Source: AC-37 sp034663685 (lineage in GTDB: Bacteria; Actinomycetota; Thermoleophilia; Solirubrobacterales; Thermoleophilaceae). From it: a stretch of 7,110 nucleotides of DNA. Below the pieces are notes generated by a model. That model saw only the letters and a program-made list of their open reading frames with translations, was not told the DNA's origin and made no database searches. The first letter of the stretch is position 1. Every line of letters starts with the position of its first letter. The position numbers and the translations under genes are program-made. Where the stretch lies: positions 1 through 7,110 of the forward strand of contig JAXDJC010000150.1 of the NCBI GenBank assembly GCA_034663685.1. Direction: 5' to 3'. Of the stretch, positions 1-5,838 are shown piece after piece.

Positions 1-237
1 GCCTGCGAGGGCGGGCGCAGGGTCACGCTCTACCGGACGCTGTCGGACGGGAGCTCCGAGCCGGTCGGATCGACCACCAGCGCGTCCTCGGGCAAGTGGC
101 ACATCACCGTCTCGGGCTCGGCCGGGATCAGCATGTCGAAGTTCTTCGCGAAGGCGAAGCGCCGCAGCGAAGGGACCGCGGGCACGATCTACGTGTGCGA
201 CAGGGCGCGCTCCCAGACGGTCGCAAGCCAGCGCTGA
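1..237 (+). CDS. C-terminal end of a probable secreted protein (partial, 5' end outside window)
   Basis: The first reading frame is open from base 1 to a TGA at 235-237 and gives 78 residues, so the gene starts to the left of the window. The fragment reads as a compact beta-rich module: a Cys at fragment residue 2, then GRRVTLYR, VGSTTSASSGKWHITV, and a second Cys at residue 66 (IYVCDRARSQTV). The pattern of Cys, GR-V-L-R, T-T-x-x-SGKW and a closing Cys resembles the C-terminal carboxypeptidase-regulatory-like modules on many exported proteins of Solirubrobacterales-type actinobacteria; this comes from memory of such sequences and was not searched. The two cysteines could form a disulfide in an exported protein. 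No catalytic domain lies in the visible part, so the function of the whole protein is unknown. An overlapping reading frame from 96 is a GC-rich shadow. Confidence 0.7.
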   Translation, partial: ACEGGRRVTLYRTLSDGSSEPVGSTTSASSGKWHITVSGSAGISMSKFFAKAKRRSEGTAGTIYVCDRARSQTVASQR

Positions 238-253
238 CGCCCGGCGCGCGATC

Positions 254-284
254 CCGACGTCCTGGGGCGGCGGTCTTGTAGGAT
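254..284 (+). promoter_or_regulatory. Possible promoter for the propeller gene
   Basis: A TAGGAT hexamer at 279-284 matches the TAGRRT type of -10 box common in high-GC actinobacteria. A GAC-containing -35-like CCGACG at 254-259 lies 19 bp upstream. A start a few bases after 284 would give a leader of roughly 30 nt before the ATG at 324. The -35 is poor and the spacer is long, so this is a suggestion only. Confidence 0.3.
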
Positions 285-311
285 GCCGCCGGCTTCGATT
301 CATTCTCTGGC

Positions 312-318
312 AGGGGGG
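312..318 (+). promoter_or_regulatory. Shine-Dalgarno site of the propeller gene
   Basis: The purine run AGGGGGG at 312-318 ends 5 nt before the ATG at 324. It supports that ATG, as does the signal peptide that begins there. Confidence 0.6.
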
Positions 319-323
319 TCTGC

Positions 324-1451
324 ATGAAGGTGCTGTTCGCCGCGGTCTTGGCCGCCATCGTCGTTTTGGTCTCGCCCACGATCGCTGCTGCAGACGTGGG
401 ACAGGCGCGCACGTCGGGCAACGGCCCCGGCCAGAAGTACGACCGCAACTCCTCCGTCGTCACCGACGGCGCGGCGACCTACCTGTTCTTCGCCCGGTCG
501 GAGCTCCAGTGCAACCGGCTCGGGACGCCCGTCACGCCGGGCTGCCCCGACAACATCGGCTACGACCTGTATTACAAGAAGTCGCTGGACGGCGGCAAGG
601 ACTACGGGCCCGCGGTGCTCGTGGCCACCAACCCGACCGGCCCCGGCGGGCCGTTCTACGGGCGCACCATCTCCGCGACGGCGACCGCCGACGGAGTCCA
701 CATCTTCTGGGCCAACGGCGGGAGCGTCGGGCCGGTCTACCACATCTTCAAGCCCACGGGCGGGGATGCGTTCACATCGCCGCAGGTGACGCCCGGAGCA
801 TCGCCCGTGACGTTCAACGTCTGGTCCGTCTCGCGCGGGCAGGAGGTCTTCCTCTACAGCGAGGAGTACACGACGGGTCAGGAGATCACCGCGCGCCGCT
901 ACACGGCCTCGGGCGCGACTCTCACGCCGGCCGGAGGGCCGACGACGGTGCCGAACTCGCAGGACGCCAACATCCCGAAGGCGATCATCGACGATTCCGG
1001 CACCTTCCGGCTCACGATGGTCAAGCCGAACCAGGGCGGCGACTACGTGGCGAGCTCTTCCGACGGCCTCGTATTCAGCCCGCCCACGCTCGCGGCGCCG
1101 CCCGAGCAGGGGTTCATCAACTGGGATCCGAACCTCGTCCAGAACGCCGGTGGCGTCTACTTCCTGTACTTCGCGCCAGACCACGGCGACGGAACGCAGA
1201 AGATCGCCGTGACCTCGAGCAACGACTTCGTTCACTGGACGGCGACGCGCGAGGTCAGCCCGGGGCAGACGGGCGGCGTCAAGTACTGGGACTACTGGCC
1301 CGAGCCCGTCCGGCGCGGCAACCAGGTCGTCCTTTACTACACCTCCGAGCGCGGCTTCAACGACGCGTCCACGTCATACCCGACCGGACAGGGACACATC
1401 TGGACGACCCCCGGGTTCGGCGGACTCGACCACCTGGGCCCGGCCGGCTAG
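324..1451 (+). CDS. Secreted beta-propeller protein, sialidase/GH43-like fold
   Basis: 375 residues. Residues 1-23 form a Sec signal peptide: MK, a hydrophobic core (VLFAAVLAAIVVLV) and a cleavage-like AAA|D. The mature part looks like a five-bladed propeller of the GH43/GH32 or BNR/sialidase kind. Three Asp-box-like turns are visible: S87-D89-G91-Y94, S245-D247-G248-F251, and S299-D301-F-x-x-W305 (the last typical of GH43/32 SxDxxxW). They follow strands such as IGYDLYYKKS, GDYVASSSD and QKIAVTSSND. NWDP at 266-269 with a following VYFLYFAP strand also recalls GH43. Cys63 and Cys74 could pair. The catalytic acid/base set cannot be assigned by eye, so it may be a glycosidase or a non-catalytic sugar- or surface-binding propeller. 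The gene has its own spacing (86 bp upstream, 100 bp downstream) and may be monocistronic. The large minus-strand and +2 frames over it are shadows. Confidence 0.85.
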   Translation: MKVLFAAVLAAIVVLVSPTIAAADVGQARTSGNGPGQKYDRNSSVVTDGAATYLFFARSELQCNRLGTPVTPGCPDNIGYDLYYKKSLDGGKDYGPAVLVATNPTGPGGPFYGRTISATATADGVHIFWANGGSVGPVYHIFKPTGGDAFTSPQVTPGASPVTFNVWSVSRGQEVFLYSEEYTTGQEITARRYTASGATLTPAGGPTTVPNSQDANIPKAIIDDSGTFRLTMVKPNQGGDYVASSSDGLVFSPPTLAAPPEQGFINWDPNLVQNAGGVYFLYFAPDHGDGTQKIAVTSSNDFVHWTATREVSPGQTGGVKYWDYWPEPVRRGNQVVLYYTSERGFNDASTSYPTGQGHIWTTPGFGGLDHLGPAG

Positions 1452-1551
1452 GACCGGGTCCTTCGGACGACGCCATTGGCGATGTAGGCGAAGACTCCGT
1501 TCCTCTCCCTGCTAACGCGCAACCGCCCTCGATCCGCAAGACTGCGGGCCG

Positions 1552-3081
1552 ATGAGCGACCGCCGATTCACACGCAGGGCGGCCATCGGCGGTGCGACCG
1601 CCGGCGCCGCCGCAGCCGCCGTACCCACCGCCGCGCTCGCCGCCAAGAAGAAGAAGGCCTCCAAGCCGACTCGCTACGTGGACGTGGTGGTGGTGGGCGC
1701 GGGCCTGGCCGGCCTCTCGGCCGCGCGCAAGCTCGCCGCCGCCGGCAAGAAGGTCGTGGTGCTCGAGGCCGACAACCGCGTGGGCGGGCGCGTGCTCAAC
1801 ATCGACATCGGCGGCGGCCACATCACCGAGGGCGGCGCTGAGTTCATCGGCGAGACGCAGGACCACATTGCCCAACTGGCCAAGGACGTCGGTCTCAAGA
1901 CCTTCAAGACCTACAACGAGGGCAACAACCTCTACTACCGCAACGGCACCGCCCTGCCCTACCAGAGCACCGGCCCGCTCGGTCCCGTCCCGCCCGACCC
2001 CACGGGCGGTGCCGACGCGGAGCAGGCTCTCGTGCAGCTCGATCAGATGGCGTCGACCATCAACCTGGACGCGCCCTGGGACTCCCCGAACGCCGCGCAG
2101 TACGACAGCCAGACGTTCGAGACGTGGAAGCAGGACAACGTGAAGACGCCCAACGGGCAGTTCCTGATCGACGTGGCGATCACCTCCGTCTTCTCGTGCG
2201 AGCCGCGCGACGTGTCGCTGCTGTTCGTCCTCTTCTACATAGCGGCCGCCGGCAACGAGTCGACGCCCGGCACGCTCGAGCGGCTCGTGACCACGGCACC
2301 GGGCGCACAGTCGGACCGGATCGTGGGCGGCACGCAGCTCATCCCGATTCGCATGGCGCAGCAGCTCGGCAAGAGCGTGGTCACGCGCTCGCCGGTCACC
2401 AAGATCACGCAGCTGAAGGGCCGCGTGCGGGTGGACAGCGCCAAGCTCACGGCGATCGGGCAGCGGGTGATCGTCGCGATCCCGCCGCCGCTCGCCGGCC
2501 GGCTCCAGTACGACCCGCCGCTCCCGGCCCTGCGCGACCAGCTGACCACGCGCTTCCCGATGGGCTCGGTGATGAAGGTGATCGCGATCTACGACAAGCC
2601 GTTCTGGCGCGACGCGGGCTGGACCGGCCAGGTGGTGAGCGACACGGGCCCGGCCCAGGTGACCTTCGACAACACGCCGCCCGAGGGCGCGCCCGGGGCG
2701 CTGATGGCGTTCGTCGAGGCGTCCACCTCGCGGCAGCTGAACACCGCCTCGACCGCGGAGCTGAAGGCAAAGGTGCTCGACAACTTCGCCACCTACTACG
2801 GCGACAAGGCCCGCAACCCGACCGCCTTCTACGAGAAGCGCTGGGACAACGACATCTGGCACCGCGGCTGCCCAGTCTGCTTCACGCCGCCCGGCGTGCT
2901 GCTCGACTACGGCAAGGCGATCCGCGCGCCGATCGGCCGCATCCACTGGGCCGGCACCGAGACCGCCACCTACTGGAACGGCTACATGGACGGCGCCGTG
3001 CGCTCGGGCGAGCGCGCGAGCGAAGAGGTGAGGAAGTTGCTCGGCTCCACCCCCAAGCCGCCGAAGAAGGGCAAGAAATAA
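1552..3081 (+). CDS. Tat-exported FAD-dependent amine oxidase, monoamine-oxidase-like
   Basis: 509 residues. Flavin amine oxidases oxidise amines to imines with FAD and O2, giving aldehyde, ammonia (or amine) and H2O2. The N-terminus is a Tat signal: RRFTRRAAIGG (twin Arg at 8-9), an Ala-rich core and ALA|A at 28-30, then a lysine run (32-35). The Rossmann motif is G49-x-G51-x-x-G54, ribose-binding E72 ends strand two, and GGR is at 78-80. PMGSVMK places K342 at the flavin-proximal lysine of MAO (K296 in MAO-B), followed by DKPFW. The C-terminus aligns without gaps to human MAO-B as I recall it: W431, C440 (covalent-FAD C397), PPG at 446-448, AGTETAT at 467-473, GYMDGA at 477-482. C440 suggests 8-alpha-cysteinyl FAD. 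The MAO aromatic cage is half kept: Y478 is present, but P441 replaces Y398. No C-terminal membrane helix follows; the protein ends KPPKKGKK. The ATG is supported by the Tat motif, although the ribosome site is weak. Substrate is unknown. Confidence 0.93.
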   Translation: MSDRRFTRRAAIGGATAGAAAAAVPTAALAAKKKKASKPTRYVDVVVVGAGLAGLSAARKLAAAGKKVVVLEADNRVGGRVLNIDIGGGHITEGGAEFIGETQDHIAQLAKDVGLKTFKTYNEGNNLYYRNGTALPYQSTGPLGPVPPDPTGGADAEQALVQLDQMASTINLDAPWDSPNAAQYDSQTFETWKQDNVKTPNGQFLIDVAITSVFSCEPRDVSLLFVLFYIAAAGNESTPGTLERLVTTAPGAQSDRIVGGTQLIPIRMAQQLGKSVVTRSPVTKITQLKGRVRVDSAKLTAIGQRVIVAIPPPLAGRLQYDPPLPALRDQLTTRFPMGSVMKVIAIYDKPFWRDAGWTGQVVSDTGPAQVTFDNTPPEGAPGALMAFVEASTSRQLNTASTAELKAKVLDNFATYYGDKARNPTAFYEKRWDNDIWHRGCPVCFTPPGVLLDYGKAIRAPIGRIHWAGTETATYWNGYMDGAVRSGERASEEVRKLLGSTPKPPKKGKK

Positions 3082-3114
3082 CGCTCCGCGCCGAACCGCG
3101 GGCTTGACGCGCTC

Positions 3115-3138
3115 GCCGTGGGGCCTACTACCCACGGC
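3115..3138 (+). promoter_or_regulatory. Inverted repeat / hairpin over the GTG start of the NTF2-like gene
   Basis: GCCGTGGG (3115-3122) and CCCACGGC (3131-3138) are perfect 8-bp complementary arms around an 8-nt loop, GCCTACTA. The GTG start at 3118-3120 lies in the left arm. No T-run follows, so it does not look like an intrinsic terminator. It could lower translation initiation of the downstream gene or stabilise the mRNA between the two reading frames. Function is inferred only. Confidence 0.5.
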
Positions 3139-3492
3139 ATCGGTACCACGGAGACAACCGGCCGGGAGGTCGAGCTGGTCCGGCAGTTCATCGACGCGTT
3201 CAACGCCCGCGACGTGGACGGGGTGCGCGCCGTGGTCACCGACGACGTGCAGTTCCGCAACCGCCGCGGCAAGTCGTTCGTGGGCCCCGACGGCGTGCGC
3301 GACGTGGTGCGCGCCGCAGCCGACGCCCGCCTGACGCTCCTCCGCGACGGCGAGCCGCGCACCGACGACCACGGGGCGCGGGTGTACCTGCCTGTGCGGG
3401 TGCAGCTCGGCCGGGACGAGATGCACGAGACCGCTGTCTTCGATGTCCGCGACGGCAGGATCGCGGGCTTCGAGGCGATCCCCGGGGACTGA
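3118..3492 (+). CDS. NTF2-like / SnoaL-like domain protein
   Basis: 124 residues with a GTG start. The N-terminal helix (VELVRQFIDAFNARDVDGVRAVV, about 18-40) followed by TDDVQFRN, FVGPDGVRDVVRAA (54-67), a central strand pair (ARVYLPVRVQL) and the closing ETAVFDVRDGRIAGFEAIPGD is the standard order of the NTF2/SnoaL-like cone fold, at its usual 110-140 residue length. The family covers small-molecule isomerases, hydrolases and purely binding proteins; this member cannot be assigned a substrate. It has no signal peptide, so it is probably cytoplasmic. It begins 36 bp after the amine oxidase and ends 16 bp before the universal stress protein, which suggests one transcript. GTG 3118 is the only usable in-frame start before the domain: the next in-frame GTG falls after helix one. 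There is no clear ribosome site, and the start lies in a hairpin stem. Confidence 0.85.
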   Translation: MGPTTHGIGTTETTGREVELVRQFIDAFNARDVDGVRAVVTDDVQFRNRRGKSFVGPDGVRDVVRAAADARLTLLRDGEPRTDDHGARVYLPVRVQLGRDEMHETAVFDVRDGRIAGFEAIPGD

Positions 3493-3508
3493 GCGGCCCG
3501 GCCTCGGC

Positions 3509-3958
3509 ATGCCAGAGTCGGGAGAGGGACTGACGGTGGTGGCCGGCTACGACGGCTCGGAGAACGCGCGCGCCGCCGCGGCCTACGCGGTGTGGCTGGC
3601 CAAGCCGGACGGGAAGGTCTACGTGGTGCACGCCTACGAGCCGCCGCCCGACTGGCTGGGGTATCCGTTCTACAAGGAGCTGACGGCCGAGCACCACATG
3701 CGCGGCAAGCAGATGCTCGACAAGCTCTCCGCGGACGGGCTGCTGGACGGGGTCCGGTGCGAGCGGGAGCTGCTCTCGGCGCAGCCGGTGGACGGGCTCA
3801 TGTCGGTGGCCACCACCCGGGACGCGCACATGATCGTGGTCGGCTCGCGCGGCCTCGGGCCGCTGCGCGGCACGCTCGGGAGCGTCTCCCACGGGCTGCT
3901 GTACCGGTCCGACCGCCCCGTGCTGGTGCTTCCGAGCCCCACCGAGCCGCCGGCCTGA
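3509..3958 (+). CDS. Universal stress protein, UspA family, single domain
   Basis: 149 residues, the normal size of a one-domain Usp. Strand one and the nucleotide-contact Asp appear as LTVVAGYDGS (D15). Next come a helix rich in Ala, strand two VYVVHAYEPP, and a near-C-terminal glycine loop, GSRGLGPLRG at 112-121 with GS at 124-125, then VSHGLLYRSDRPVLVLP. The loop is the ATP-binding G-2x-G-9x-G(S/T) motif with one residue less in the long gap, a variant I believe occurs in other actinobacterial Usps. The protein is probably cytoplasmic and binds ATP or another nucleotide during stress or dormancy. The ATG at 3509 gives MPESGEGLTVV and keeps strand one whole. A frame extending up to 3443 overlaps the preceding gene and adds only low-complexity residues. 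GTG 3536 has a better purine run (GGGAGAGGG, 3520-3528) but would trim strand one, so the start is not fully certain. Confidence 0.9.
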   Translation: MPESGEGLTVVAGYDGSENARAAAAYAVWLAKPDGKVYVVHAYEPPPDWLGYPFYKELTAEHHMRGKQMLDKLSADGLLDGVRCERELLSAQPVDGLMSVATTRDAHMIVVGSRGLGPLRGTLGSVSHGLLYRSDRPVLVLPSPTEPPA

Positions 3959-3962
3959 GCGC

Positions 3963-3974
3963 CGGGCAAGCCCG
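3963..3974. terminator. Small hairpin between convergent genes, possible bidirectional terminator
   Basis: CGGG (3963-3966), loop CAAG, CCCG (3971-3974) lies in the 25-bp gap between the stop of the plus-strand stress-protein gene (3958) and the stop of the minus-strand LVIVD gene (3984). Position suits a shared terminator. The stem is short and lacks a T-run on either strand, so the call is weak. Confidence 0.25.
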
Positions 3975-3983
3975 CTCCCTCCA

Positions 3984-5750
3984 CTAGTGGTGGTGCACGG
4001 TTTGCAGGGTCGGCTTGCCCTTCTTGCAACCGTCCCAGCTGCGCGTGCTGATGACCTTCGAGCCCGTGTTGTGCGTGGCCACGATCCGGACGTTCAGCTT
4101 GCCGGTGCGCGTCAGGCCGGCGAGCTCGATGCGGCGGATGTCCGTGCCCGAGCGCTTGAGGGCGCGCTTGCCGTTGACGAACGCCTCCACCCGAACGATG
4201 CGCGTGCCCGCGATGCGGTGGAGCTTGAAGCCGATCTTCGCCGGGCGCAGGCAGGGGCCGCCGCTGCCGCCGGTCGCGTTGGCGGGCCACGCCCCGTTCG
4301 TCACGCGCACCGCGTAGAACCCACCGGTCGCGTCCGAGAACCAGATCTCCTTGCGCTCGGGGATGAACGCCGGCTGGCTCATCTCGTAGTTGCTGGCCTG
4401 CCCCTGATTCTCGGGCTTGGCCTGGGGCGGGGCCACGTAGTAGGCGATCTCCTTCGGCTTGGTGAGGTCGCTGATGTCGAACAGCCGCAGGCCGGAGACG
4501 ATGAAGGAGCAGGCGACGATCTTCGGGTCCACCCGCGTCGGGATGTTGCAGTAGTGGAGCGCGTAGCCCTGGCCGCCGCCGTTGGCCGGGCCGTCGGCGC
4601 CGGGGTCGCCGCTGAACTGCTTGTGCGCCGCGGGCTCGTTGATCTGAAGCCGCAGGTTCGAGACGATCTTCGGCTTGCGCTCGTCGGAGATGTCGATGAT
4701 CCGGCCGGCTCCGACCATGTCCGGGTCGCCCGACGGATCGAGCGTGGAGGCGTTGTACTCGTCGAACTCGAGCACGTAGGGCTTGCCGTTCGCGGTGAAC
4801 GGGATGGTGTTCTGAGGGATCGAGACCCGGTCCCAGGTGATGGCGCTCACCTCGCGCGCGTGCGGGTTCGGCTTGCGCGCCTGTATCTCGCTCGTGTCGA
4901 GGACGATCATGTCCCCGTACTGGACGTCGGGGTTGGCGAGATAGGCGCGGTTGCCGTCGTTGCTGAGCGACATGCCGTGCGACTGCTCGACTCCCTGCCA
5001 GACCACCGACGGGTTCTTGGGATCGGTCACGTCGATCGCGGTGATCGACTTGTAGGCGGTGCCGGTGGCGTAGAAGGTCTTGCCGTCCTCGGAGAACCCG
5101 CTCTCGTGCCCGAGGCGCGCGAGCGGCGCGCTCGACTGGAGCACGGGATGGCGGCAGTCCGCGTGGGCGTCGTAGATGGAGACCCAGCCCGGGTAGGTGG
5201 CCGGGTTGCCGCTCACCGCAGCGATCAGGCCGCGCTTCTCGTTGAGGGCGACCGACTCGTGCGGCGTGAGCATCGCCGGCTCCGTCAGCGTGTCGGTCTG
5301 CACCGGCTTGGCGGGATTGGCCATGTCGAGCACGGCCACGCCGAGGCTGCTGGCGTTGAGGTTGAAGGCATTGGCCGGGAAGACAAGCGCGGTGTCGTAG
5401 AACGCACACTCGTGGCCCGCGTTGTCGATGTAGCGGAAGACCTTGAAGCCGCCGGAGACGCCCTGATGCGAGACGAGGGCCATGTTGCACTGGAGCCCAT
5501 CGGCCCCGGAGCCGGCGGGCACGCGGCCCTGGATGTCGGGCTCGGGCTTGGCGCCCGGCCCGCACTTCGCGCGCGGGGCGGCGGCGAAGGGAGGCGCCGG
5601 CGGCTTCTGGATCGTGGCCGGGTCGGGTGTGTCGCCCACGCCCTGGCCGAGGGCGAACAGATCGTTCGGCATCTGGGCTGAGGCCGCGGGCGCGAGCACC
5701 GCGAGGGTCGCGAGCGTCAGGAACGCTGCCACCAGGTGGCGCTTGCTCAT
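3984..5750 (-). CDS. Secreted LVIVD-repeat beta-propeller protein with C-terminal beta domain
   Basis: 588 residues. Residues 1-25 are a Sec signal peptide (MSKRH, hydrophobic LVAAFLTLATLAVLA, ASA|Q). Residues about 90-485 hold repeated blade motifs of the LVIVD family: GVAVLDMANPAKPV (137-150), SITAIDVTDPKNPSVV (235-250), GRIIDISDERKPKIV (349-363) and GLRLFDISDLTKPKEI (420-435), with a diverged copy near 188-205. His residues recur at matching places between blades: PHESVAL (H164), GHESGFS (H215), SHGMSLS (H259) and ALHYCN (H399). A linker with Cys500 leads to a separate beta domain (about 504-575: AKIGFKLHRIAGTRIVRVEAFVNGKRAL to ISTRSWDGCKKGKP) of a kind I associate with exported Thermoleophilia proteins. 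Eight cysteines fit disulfides outside the cell. It ends in three histidines. No enzyme activity can be assigned; adhesion, ligand binding or an undefined catalytic role are possible. The gene lies 88 bp downstream of the crotonase gene on the same strand. Confidence 0.88.
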   Translation of the reverse strand: MSKRHLVAAFLTLATLAVLAPAASAQMPNDLFALGQGVGDTPDPATIQKPPAPPFAAAPRAKCGPGAKPEPDIQGRVPAGSGADGLQCNMALVSHQGVSGGFKVFRYIDNAGHECAFYDTALVFPANAFNLNASSLGVAVLDMANPAKPVQTDTLTEPAMLTPHESVALNEKRGLIAAVSGNPATYPGWVSIYDAHADCRHPVLQSSAPLARLGHESGFSEDGKTFYATGTAYKSITAIDVTDPKNPSVVWQGVEQSHGMSLSNDGNRAYLANPDVQYGDMIVLDTSEIQARKPNPHAREVSAITWDRVSIPQNTIPFTANGKPYVLEFDEYNASTLDPSGDPDMVGAGRIIDISDERKPKIVSNLRLQINEPAAHKQFSGDPGADGPANGGGQGYALHYCNIPTRVDPKIVACSFIVSGLRLFDISDLTKPKEIAYYVAPPQAKPENQGQASNYEMSQPAFIPERKEIWFSDATGGFYAVRVTNGAWPANATGGSGGPCLRPAKIGFKLHRIAGTRIVRVEAFVNGKRALKRSGTDIRRIELAGLTRTGKLNVRIVATHNTGSKVISTRSWDGCKKGKPTLQTVHHH

Positions 5751-5751
5751 G

Positions 5752-5760
5752 CCCTCCCCC
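5752..5760 (-). promoter_or_regulatory. Shine-Dalgarno site of the LVIVD gene
   Basis: On the minus strand GGGGGAGGG precedes the ATG at 5750 with one intervening C. The GGAGG core is only 2 nt from the start, closer than usual, but the run of purines may pair in a shifted register. It supports this ATG together with the signal peptide. Confidence 0.55.
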
Positions 5761-5813
5761 GCGGCGGCATCGGCCGAGGGTACGGCATTGCTCCTGCTCG
5801 CGGAGCGGTGACG

Positions 5814-5837
5814 GGCCCCTCCGGGGCCGGCGCCCCG
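5814..5837 (-). terminator. Overlapping GC-rich hairpins just after the crotonase gene
   Basis: Two alternative stems share bases: GGCCCC (5814-5819) with GGGGCC (5823-5828) around a 3-nt loop, and CGGGGC (5822-5827) with GCCCCG (5832-5837) around CGGC. They begin right after the TGA (5841-5839, minus strand) of the crotonase gene. No T-run follows, so termination would not be of the classical intrinsic type. They could be an attenuating or mRNA-end structure between the crotonase and LVIVD genes. Confidence 0.3.
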
Positions 5838-5838
5838 C

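Noticed and set aside
1452..1475. Short hairpin GTCC-TTC-GGAC after the propeller gene
   Set aside because: A 4-bp stem with no T-run, too weak to call a terminator in DNA of this composition.
509..1555. 348-codon plus frame inside the propeller gene
   Set aside because: Arg/Ala/His-rich out-of-frame reading; the overlapping frame from 324 has a signal peptide and blade motifs.
3443..3508. Upstream extension of the Usp reading frame
   Set aside because: It overlaps the NTF2-like gene by 50 bases and adds residues without any Usp character; the ATG at 3509 is a better start.
1357..3510. 717-codon open frame on the minus strand
   Set aside because: It lies across the amine oxidase and NTF2-like genes, is Arg/His/Val-rich with no recognisable domain, and is the usual antisense shadow of high-GC coding DNA.
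3670..5565. 631-codon minus frame overlapping the LVIVD and Usp genes
   Set aside because: A second frame on the same strand as the LVIVD gene, Arg/Gln/Pro-rich without domain features.
3987..5681. 564-codon open frame on the plus strand
   Set aside because: Antisense shadow of the LVIVD gene. The minus frame has a signal peptide, repeats and a ribosome site; this frame has only low-complexity Val/Arg/Gly/Asp sequence.
5777..5782. TACCCT as a -10 box for the LVIVD gene on the minus strand
   Set aside because: No acceptable -35 at the proper spacing, and the hexamer match is poor.
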